A DNA stretch of 26,181 nt, taken from positions 1 to 26,181 of the forward strand of contig CAUAWV010000033.1 of the NCBI GenBank assembly GCA_958433005.1, given 5' to 3'. The position numbers and the translations under genes were made by a program. Source of the stretch: an uncultured Collinsella sp. (GTDB taxonomy: Bacteria; Actinomycetota; Coriobacteriia; Coriobacteriales; Coriobacteriaceae). This document shows positions 20,381 to 26,181 of this stretch, piece after piece. A model generated the notes under the pieces. The model searched no databases. It was given only the letters and a program-made list of their open reading frames with translations, and was not told the origin of the DNA. Numbering within the stretch: the stretch's first letter is position 1; each line of letters starts with the position of its first letter.

Positions 20381-21142
20381 CTACTCCAGCCCTTGGCCGC
20401 TGTACTTCCCCGTCTCCGAGTCGTAGCTCAACACGGCGACCTCGCCGTTCTTCATGACGTTCCCGTCGAAGTAGTAGTGGCTAGCCCCGTCATGCCAGAT
20501 GCCGCGATAGCCCGCAATGCCCGAAACAACCTCGGTGTTGATATGCCCGGCGATAACATCCAGATAGAACTCGCGCCCCACGTAATCGGGCAGCATCATG
20601 GTTAACGACTCGACAGCCGTGCCAAGCTTCCAATCCTCCCCGGCTTCCTCGTCAACGCCGGCGTGCACAAAGACCTGGCCGAAGGGGCTCTCGTAAAAGT
20701 AAGGGAGCTTGCGAACCCACGCGATGATGTCCGCGTGCTCGGCCTTTATGCGCTCAACCGTAAAGGCGTAGGCCTCCTCGAACTCCCTGAGCCTCAAAAG
20801 GTGCTTAACGTGCTTGAATGCCTCGGCGTCTAAGAAGCTCTTGGCCGTTGCCAGATTGCTGTCGGCAAGTATCCATGCCTGCGTGAAATTGGGGTCATTC
20901 ACCTCGTCAATGTACTCGAGGAACATCTCCTCGTGGTTGCCGCGCAGCGCCACGACGCGATCGCCGTAGCGCTTTTGCAGGTCCATGACGAGCTCGAAGA
21001 CCCCGAGTGAATCGGGGCCTCGGTCGCAGTAGTCGCCAAGCAAAACCAGCTTGGAATCCTCGGCATCGAGGTCGACGGTGGAAAGCGATGCCTTAAAGGC
21101 GTCCAAGCACCCGTGAATGTCGCTCATAGCGTAGATATGCAC
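20381..21142 (-). CDS. Metallophosphoesterase, PPP/ApaH-like
   Basis: A 253-residue phosphoesterase of the PPP-type superfamily (serine/threonine phosphatases and diadenosine-tetraphosphatases). The four metal motifs are visible: MSDIHGCLDA (D-x-H), LGDYCDRGPDS (GDxxDRG), ALRGNHEEM (GNHE) and VFVHAGVDEEAGED followed by DVIAGHINTE. The GDxxDRG and GNHE pair is diagnostic of PPP rather than of the simpler calcineurin-like members. The GTG start at 21142 has AGGGGG upstream; an ATG 17 codons earlier lacks a site. Whether the substrate is a phosphoprotein or a nucleotide cannot be told. It is unrelated in motif detail to the broken phosphoesterase at 18156. Confidence 0.9.
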   Translation of the reverse strand: MHIYAMSDIHGCLDAFKASLSTVDLDAEDSKLVLLGDYCDRGPDSLGVFELVMDLQKRYGDRVVALRGNHEEMFLEYIDEVNDPNFTQAWILADSNLATAKSFLDAEAFKHVKHLLRLREFEEAYAFTVERIKAEHADIIAWVRKLPYFYESPFGQVFVHAGVDEEAGEDWKLGTAVESLTMMLPDYVGREFYLDVIAGHINTEVVSGIAGYRGIWHDGASHYYFDGNVMKNGEVAVLSYDSETGKYSGQGLE

Positions 21143-21515
21143 GTATGACCCCCTGTTTGCGTCGGGACCCCACTCGTTTGCGCCATGCGGCACGGCGGCC
21201 CCTCTGATTTCGCGGGCGCCAGGCAGCTTTGCCCTGACGCGCCCTCAACGTTGACAATAAGTATATCTCGCCGTGCGGACACAAATTTACCCTTGGGCTC
21301 TAGCCGCTCGGCCTGCGCTTGCCTCAAAGGCCGCCTCCGCGTCACCCAAAAACTCATCCAACATTAATCTTGGCTCAAGAATCGCTTAATCTATAACCTG
21401 CACTATAGAGTTCGACAGAGGGCGGGGCGGCGCCGCGCGACGCCGGCCGCCGAACGCAACGCTCGCGCCCGGGCAAATCGCCCGGCGTCGCGCCCATCGA
21501 ACGAAAGGACAGGTC
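21143..21515. other. 373-bp divergent control region
   Basis: This separates the minus-strand phosphoesterase from the plus-strand UBA protein gene. A minus-strand TATACT (21260-21265) could serve the former. TTGGCT (21370-21375) and TATAAC (21392-21397), 16 nt apart, could serve the latter. The last ~100 nt before the UBA gene are very GC-rich, with a CCGGGC / GCCCGG hairpin near 21470-21485. No further gene is supported. Confidence 0.45.
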
Positions 21516-22058
21516 ATGGACGACCTCGAAAAAGTTGAAACCATCCGCACCAAGTGCAACGTGAGTTACACCGATGCCAAGGCAGCACTCGATGCCGCCG
21601 ACGGCAACGTTTTGGACGCCATCATTTGGCTCGAGTCGCAAGGCAAGACCCAGACCACGTCGGCGCACGCCGCCACCGAGTCCGAGCCGGTAGATGAGCC
21701 CTCGGCCGAGATGGTCGCCGCGCAGGCCGCCTACGAGAAGTCGAGCGAAAAGACCGACTTCTCCAAGAAGATGGACAGCGTGTGGGAGTACCTCAAAAAG
21801 CTCTTCCGCCTGAGCCTGGACACCAAGTTTATCGCCACGCGCCGCGATGCGATCATCCTCAACATCCCCATCCTGATTCCCATCGTCGCCTTGTTTGCCT
21901 GGGGCGCCACGATATGGCTGATGCTGATCGGTCTGTTCTTTGGCATGCGTTACCGCATCGATAGCGACGGCGACGTGCCCGGCAGCATCAACAACCTGAT
22001 GAATCACGCCGCCGATGCCGCAGACGATATCAAGCAAAATCTGAACGACGACAAGTAA
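21516..22058 (+). CDS. UBA/EF-Ts-like domain membrane protein (DUF4342 type)
   Basis: A 180-residue protein. Its first ~45 residues form a UBA-like helical bundle (LEKVETIRTKCNVSYTDAKAALDAADGNVLDAIIWLE), as at the N-terminus of EF-Ts. A disordered linker and an amphipathic helix follow, then the DUF4342-like part with RLSLDTKFIATRRDAIILNIPILIPIVALFAWGATIWLMLIGLFFGMRYRID, which contains one or two membrane helices. A short acidic C-terminus ends NLNDDK. The start has AAAGGA upstream. It lies 18 nt before a two-component pair and is probably co-transcribed with it. Function is not established for the family. Confidence 0.85.
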   Translation: MDDLEKVETIRTKCNVSYTDAKAALDAADGNVLDAIIWLESQGKTQTTSAHAATESEPVDEPSAEMVAAQAAYEKSSEKTDFSKKMDSVWEYLKKLFRLSLDTKFIATRRDAIILNIPILIPIVALFAWGATIWLMLIGLFFGMRYRIDSDGDVPGSINNLMNHAADAADDIKQNLNDDK

Positions 22059-22076
22059 TCGCAGACGGGGGAACGC

Positions 22077-22836
<760 letters not shown>

Positions 22837-22853
<17 letters not shown>

Positions 22854-24132
22854 CGCCGAGACCAAGCGCGTCACCTCCATTGCCCGCGCCATCAACTGGA
22901 GCTACATGTGGCGCCGCCTGATGAGCTACGTCTGGCTCGATCTGTGGCTGCTGGTTGTTGCGGCGGCGATCCTAGTCTATGGCTACAACCAGACGCTGCC
23001 CGACGGCGCGTTTACCGCAGGCTGGATCCCCGGCGCCACCGTTCACGGCATGTCGTTCGCCCCCGCGCGCGGCTTGGACCTGGCCACGCTCACCTATACC
23101 GTCGAGCTTGCGCGCACCACCAAGACCTTCCCCCTCGCGCAGGACCTCATCGCGCTGTGGCCCCTCTATCTTGTCGTTGCGGGCGGGCAAGTCATCAGCG
23201 TGCTCAACATGCTCAGCGGCGCTCGCCGCGTGCGCCGCACCATGGCACCGCTCAACGACCTGGCCCTGCGCGTGGACGAGCTCGGCCGCATGCAGCTCTC
23301 CGGCGGCAAGATGGAAACGCTGGAGCAGGCAATCGAACGCGCGAGTGTCGACTCGCCGAGCGTCACCACCGGCGACGCCGACCTGGCGAGCATCGAGGTC
23401 GCGCTCAACCGCCTGCTGCGCCAGATGCAAGAGGCCAAGCTACAGCAGATGCGCTTTGTCAACGATGCGAGCCACGAGCTGCGCACGCCCATCGCGGTGA
23501 TTCAGGGCTACGTGAACATGCTCGACCGCTGGGGCAAAGACGACCCGGACGTGCTGACAGAATCCATCGCGTCCCTCAAGGCCGAAAGCGAGCACATGCA
23601 AGAGCTCGTGGAGCAGCTGCTGTTTTTGGCGCGCGGCGATGCCGGCCGCACCGTACTGAGGCGCGTGGACACCAACCTGGCCGCACTGGTCGGCGAGGTA
23701 TGCGAGGAATCGCAGATGATCGATGCCGCGCACACGTATCGGCTGGCGTACGACACTGCGCTCGCCAGCGACCCGCGCTGCGATGCTTCTGTCGACGTGG
23801 CGCTCGTGAAGCAGGCCCTGCGCGTGATCGTGCAAAACGCCGCCAAGTATTCGGACGCGGGCACGTCCATCACCTTTGGCGTAGCGCAGGATACGGGCAC
23901 GGGCGCGATCGACATAAGTGTTGAGGACGAGGGTATCGGCATGAATCAGGAATCCGCAGCTCACGCGTTTGAACGGTTCTACCGTGCCGACAACGCACGC
24001 GATGCCGGCGCGCAGGGCTCGGGTCTGGGGCTTGCCATTGCCAAGTGGATTGTCGATAGCCATGGCGGCGTTATTGGCGTGACCTCGGTCGAAGGCGTCG
24101 GCAGCCGCTTTACGATTCGTCTGCCACGGTAG
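22837..24132 (+). CDS. Sensor histidine kinase
   Basis: A 431-residue membrane kinase with helices at about 29-50 and 103-126 around a ~50-residue external sensor loop, a HAMP-like linker, an H-box FVNDASHELRTPIAVIQGY (His213), N box IVQNAAKYSD (Asn334), DEGIGM (364-369), an F box FERFYRAD and a glycine-rich GSGLGLA (394-400). This is the common ArlS/CssS/MprB-like layout. ATG 22837 was chosen; it is preceded by GGGGTGG and overlaps the regulator stop by 17 nt, typical of coupled two-component genes. Signal unknown. A terminator follows 18 nt after the stop. Confidence 0.93.
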
Positions 24133-24149
24133 GAAGCCCCTCGGCGTAA

Positions 24150-24185
24150 AAAAGGGATAAGGCCATGCGGCCCTATCCCTTTTGT
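24150..24185 (+). terminator. Bidirectional terminator between the kinase and the VOC gene
   Basis: AAAAGGGATA pairs with TATCCCTTTT, and the tip adds GGCC atgc GGCC. T/A runs on both sides allow use by the converging kinase and VOC genes. Confidence 0.87.
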
Positions 24186-24205
24186 TCGTTATGGCAGTTT
24201 GTGCG

Positions 24206-24580
24206 CTACTCGCGGCACAGATGCACGGCGAAGCCGGCGAACTCGCGCTTAAAGTACACGAGCTTGGTAGAACCGTCGGGCAGCAGCGCGCGCGACTCCT
24301 CGTTAACCTCGAGCCCGCGCTCGGCAAACCACTTCTCGGCCGCATCGATGTCGTTGACGGCAAAGCCGATGTGGCCCTTGGTGCCACGACCGTTCTGCTT
24401 CATGACCTCGATCAGCGAATCGTTAAAGTACGAAACCGGGGTCTCGATAACGGGCAAGCCCATCATCGTCGAGAACAGCTCCGCGATCTCCAAGGCGTCT
24501 GCCGGGTCGGCGGCGTTGATGCCCACATGGGCGACGCGCATGCCAAAGAGCTCGACCGGATTGGCGTTCTGCTCATTCAT
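24206..24580 (-). CDS. VOC-family (glyoxalase/bleomycin-resistance fold) protein
   Basis: A 124-residue single-VOC protein with two beta-alpha-beta-beta-beta modules: MRVAHVGINAADPADALEIAELFSTMMGLPVIE and TKGHIGFAVNDIDAAEKWFAERGLEVNEE. His residues in VAHVGINA and KGHIGFAV sit where metal ligands usually are. The start ATG 24580 lies 11 nt after the EIIB stop and has only a weak ribosome binding site, so coupling is likely; the frame is open upstream only because it overlaps the EIIB gene. Sugar-acid aldolases are sometimes fused to similar VOC domains, so a link to sugar-acid metabolism is conceivable but unproven. Confidence 0.8.
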   Translation of the reverse strand: MNEQNANPVELFGMRVAHVGINAADPADALEIAELFSTMMGLPVIETPVSYFNDSLIEVMKQNGRGTKGHIGFAVNDIDAAEKWFAERGLEVNEESRALLPDGSTKLVYFKREFAGFAVHLCRE

Positions 24581-24591
24581 ACAGGCAGCGC

Positions 24592-24879
24592 CTACTGAGC
24601 CATGACGTCGAGAACGGCCTTCTCGGCAGCAACGCGGTTCATGCCGGTCATGAAGGGCACGCCGCTCACGTACGGGCAGGTGAGGCCCTCGGGGGCAACG
24701 GTGGTGGCGATCAGCAGGTCGGCGCCTTCGTCGCAAGCGTCCTTAGCCTCGGAGATGGCGCACTGCATGATCTCATACTTGCCGGCATAACCGTTGGCGT
24801 CGAGCATGGTAGCGACCTTCTGGGCAACGAGCGTGGAAGTAGCAGCGCCAGCACCGCAAGCCAAAACGATCTTCTTCAT
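24592..24879 (-). CDS. PTS EIIB component, galactitol-type
   Basis: A 95-residue EIIB of the galactitol (GatB/SgcB) class: KKIVLACGAGAATSTLVAQKV with the phosphocysteine Cys8 followed by the G-x-G-x-x-T/S loop. In the phosphotransferase system EIIB passes phosphate from EIIA to the sugar entering through EIIC. No EIIA or EIIC gene lies in the window. The start ATG has GGGAG 9 nt upstream. It forms a two-gene operon with the VOC protein. The substrate is not assignable; a galactitol-like polyol or a sugar acid is typical of the class. Confidence 0.88.
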   Translation of the reverse strand: MKKIVLACGAGAATSTLVAQKVATMLDANGYAGKYEIMQCAISEAKDACDEGADLLIATTVAPEGLTCPYVSGVPFMTGMNRVAAEKAVLDVMAQ

Positions 24880-24981
24880 AGGTAATGTCTCCCTTCATGG
24901 TTTACTTTAGGTAAGTGTACCGCAGCGAGCGATGGTGCTCGGCCTCGATGCACTTTTGTACCAGTTTGCCTGCGCGCTGCG

Positions 24982-24987
24982 TATAAT
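24982..24987 (+). promoter_or_regulatory. -10 element of the 25043 gene
   Basis: Perfect TATAAT, 55 nt before the start codon; the -35 region is not convincing. Confidence 0.5.
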
Positions 24988-25042
24988 ACATCTAGTACGT
25001 GTTGTCATACCGCCTGTTTTATGAGCGACCGAGGAGCTCAAT

Positions 25043-25666
25043 ATGCCCGATTCCCGCACACTCTGGACCGCCGTCGTCATTATTTGTATCGCCGTGTCGG
25101 TGTTCTTTAGCGTTAAAAAACGCACCACGTTTAAACGCCTGCAGCAGCTTATGGCCGCCAAGCAGTGGGACGAGTTCGATCGTTTGCTCGACGGCAAACT
25201 CACCAGCATGCTGTACCCGCGCTACAACCGCGACTACCTGCGCCTGAACTCCTATCTGCTGCGCGAGGACCACGAGCGCGCTGGCGAAATGTTCGACCTG
25301 CTGCTGGGGCTCAACCTGCCCAAGATGCAGCGCGTCGACCTGGTAATTAAGGCCTTTAACTACTACGTTGGCCAGGAGGACCGCAAAAAGTCCAAGGAGT
25401 TGCTGCACGAGATCAAGGGCTTTGAGGGCGGTCAGGCCGAGGCAGTCGCGCACGAGTGTCAGCTGATGTACGACACGATGATCCTCAAGCGCCACAACGA
25501 CATTCCCGGACTGGAGCGCATGCTCGAGGATGTCGGCGACGACCCGGTCAAGCGCTGCCGCCTGGAGTACCTGCTGGCCCTGCAGTACAAGAACAAGGGC
25601 GACGAAGCCAAGTTCCAGGAGTTCCTGGAGAAGTCGGGCCAACACTCGATGGCCGTCAACGCGTAA
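25043..25666 (+). CDS. Membrane-anchored TPR-like helical-repeat protein
   Basis: A 207-residue protein with a single N-terminal membrane helix (WTAVVIICIAVSVFFSV, about 8-24) followed by a basic KKRTTFKR and a fully helical cytoplasmic part resembling tetratricopeptide repeats: RLQQLMAAKQWDEFDRLLDGK, REDHERAGEMFDLLLGL, FNYYVGQEDRKKSKELLHEI and CRLEYLLALQYKNKGDEAKFQEFLEKSG. Repeats of this kind mediate protein-protein contacts. I recognise no named family. The start has GAGGAG 6 nt upstream and a TATAAT earlier. tRNA-Leu follows 31 nt downstream on the same strand and could be co-transcribed. Confidence 0.85.
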   Translation: MPDSRTLWTAVVIICIAVSVFFSVKKRTTFKRLQQLMAAKQWDEFDRLLDGKLTSMLYPRYNRDYLRLNSYLLREDHERAGEMFDLLLGLNLPKMQRVDLVIKAFNYYVGQEDRKKSKELLHEIKGFEGGQAEAVAHECQLMYDTMILKRHNDIPGLERMLEDVGDDPVKRCRLEYLLALQYKNKGDEAKFQEFLEKSGQHSMAVNA

Positions 25667-25697
25667 CGGACGGCTTGTGCTAGACTTCTAGTCTCAC

Positions 25698-25782
25698 GGG
25701 GGCGTGGCGGAATTGGCATACGCAGGAGACTTAAAATCTCTCGCCGCAAGGATTGTGGGTTCGAGTCCCACCGCCCCTACCA
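25698..25782 (+). tRNA. tRNA-Leu (anticodon UAA)
   Basis: An 85-nt tRNA with encoded CCA. The acceptor stem GGGGGCG pairs with CGCCCCT (one G-U), the anticodon arm is GGAGA-CTTAAAA-TCTCT with anticodon TAA (25732-25734), a class II variable arm follows, and the T arm is GTGGG-TTCGAGT-CCCAC. It reads UUA leucine codons, rare in a GC-rich genome. Confidence 0.95.
25765..25782 (+). repeat. tRNA-Leu 3' end, first copy of an 18-nt direct repeat
   Basis: GTCCCACCGCCCCTACCA, the T-arm side, acceptor strand and CCA of tRNA-Leu. It recurs exactly at 25960-25977, 195 bp away. Confidence 0.85.
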
Positions 25783-25791
25783 TTGGCTTTT

Positions 25792-25831
25792 ACGGGCCCG
25801 TATCTCCCAGAGATGCGGGCCCGTTTCTTTT
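25792..25831 (+). terminator. Terminator of tRNA-Leu
   Basis: ACGGGCCCG pairs with CGGGCCCGT, flanked by ATCT / AGAT pairing toward the tip, and is followed by TTTCTTTT. It is 10 nt past the tRNA. Confidence 0.88.
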
Positions 25832-25837
25832 GCACGC

Positions 25838-25856
25838 CGGTGGGGCTCGAACCCGC
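25838..25856 (-). repeat. Inverted T-arm remnant of a tRNA
   Basis: On the minus strand it reads GCGGGTTCGAGCCCCACCG, matching the T arm of tRNA-Leu (GTGGGTTCGAGTCCCACCG) at 17 of 19 positions, with the palindromic terminator stem lying beyond it as in the tRNA locus. No full tRNA can be folded. Confidence 0.6.
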
Positions 25857-25959
25857 GAGGGGGCGAGCGTCAAGCGGACGCGCAGCGTCCGCAGCGAGCC
25901 GGCGAGGGCGCCGGCAGGCGGCCGAAGCCGGTGCGGATTTGCGCAGCAAATACGCAGAC

Positions 25960-25977
25960 GTCCCACCGCCCCTACCA
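25960..25977 (+). repeat. tRNA-Leu 3' end, second copy
   Basis: Exact copy of 25765-25782 without the rest of a tRNA in front. A diverged copy of the tRNA terminator follows, as at the intact gene. Confidence 0.85.
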
Positions 25978-25987
25978 CGTATTGTTT

Positions 25988-26028
25988 ACGGGCCCGTGTC
26001 CCCAAGGGATGCGGGCTCGTTTCTTTTA
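25988..26028 (+). terminator. Second copy of the tRNA-Leu terminator
   Basis: ACGGGCCCG pairs with CGGGCTCGT (one wobble) and is followed by TTCTTTT. Stem and T tail match the first terminator; only the tip differs (GTGTCCCC AAGGGAT). Confidence 0.82.
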
Positions 26029-26181
26029 GATGCCGTCAACTGCAGGGCAGCTAATTTGGGACGGGGCTTTTTTGACTACTTTTCCGCCCACCCAATGAGT
26101 TTTCTGGGACGGGGGTTTAAAAATCAATAGGGTCACAAAGTTTTTTTATACCCCGCCCCGGAAAAAAAGTCACGGGAAGGG

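Larger units (their letters stand above)
25783..26181. other. 399-bp tail: duplicated tRNA end, terminators and hairpins
   Basis: No real gene is present. Open frames here read through tRNA and terminator copies and are spurious. The stretch holds two related terminators, an inverted T-arm remnant, a chain of short hairpins, the second copy of the tRNA-Leu 3' end and, from 26050, two GGGACGGGG repeats with AT-rich tails. Confidence 0.6.

Noticed and set aside
25704..26130. Two overlapping plus-strand reading frames over tRNA-Leu and its downstream copies
   Set aside because: They translate the tRNA and terminators; such peptides (with VGSSPTAPT-like or VRVPPPLP-like strings) are well-known artefacts.

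Overview
The window looks like a chromosomal segment of a high-GC, gut-type actinobacterium of the class Coriobacteriia, most likely Collinsella or a close relative. This rests on base composition, GAGG/AAGG-type ribosome binding sites, the protein families present (for example the DUF2207 protein ending in a Gly-rich tail) and many short palindromic intergenic repeats. I cannot run a search, so the genus is an inference.

Layout. 1-6.5 kb: PcrA/UvrD helicase (minus), a D-2-hydroxyacid dehydrogenase with a degenerate cofactor loop (plus), a repeat-rich gap, undecaprenyl-diphosphatase UppP (minus) and a universal stress protein (plus). 6.5-8.2 kb: a HipBA-type toxin-antitoxin operon (minus) whose control region has three evenly spaced HipB-like operators. 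8.2-10.9 kb: an intramembrane-sensing (BceRS-like) two-component pair with no transporter beside it, and an unrecognised 235-residue protein. 10.9-13.7 kb: a structured intergenic element, purH and a GNAT acetyltransferase. 13.7-17.2 kb: a large DUF2207 membrane protein and the tRNA-modifying enzyme GluQ, whose mRNA may be leaderless. 17.2-18.9 kb: a second toxin-antitoxin module (DUF1778 plus GNAT toxin), then a frameshifted metallophosphoesterase. 18.9-21.2 kb: a small membrane protein, a ~190 bp inverted-repeat element, an AT-richer orphan gene and an intact metallophosphoesterase. 21.4-24.2 kb: a UBA/membrane protein followed by a response regulator and sensor kinase. 24.2-26.2 kb: an orphan PTS EIIB with a VOC protein, a membrane-anchored helical-repeat protein, tRNA-Leu(UAA), and a duplicated tRNA 3' end with its terminator.

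How it works together. Most genes are single units or two-gene operons separated by strong hairpin terminators, often shared by converging genes. The accessory character is concentrated in the two toxin-antitoxin modules (both with readable operators), the broken phosphoesterase, the AT-richer orphan and the tRNA-Leu 3' duplication. Several intergenic inverted-repeat elements are not explained by any gene. I see no CRISPR array, transposase or rRNA. The best candidates for something undescribed are the two inverted-repeat elements (4281-4494 and 19365-19550), the symmetric element near 11040, the transcribed-looking but geneless stretch before gluQ, and the orphan at 19679.
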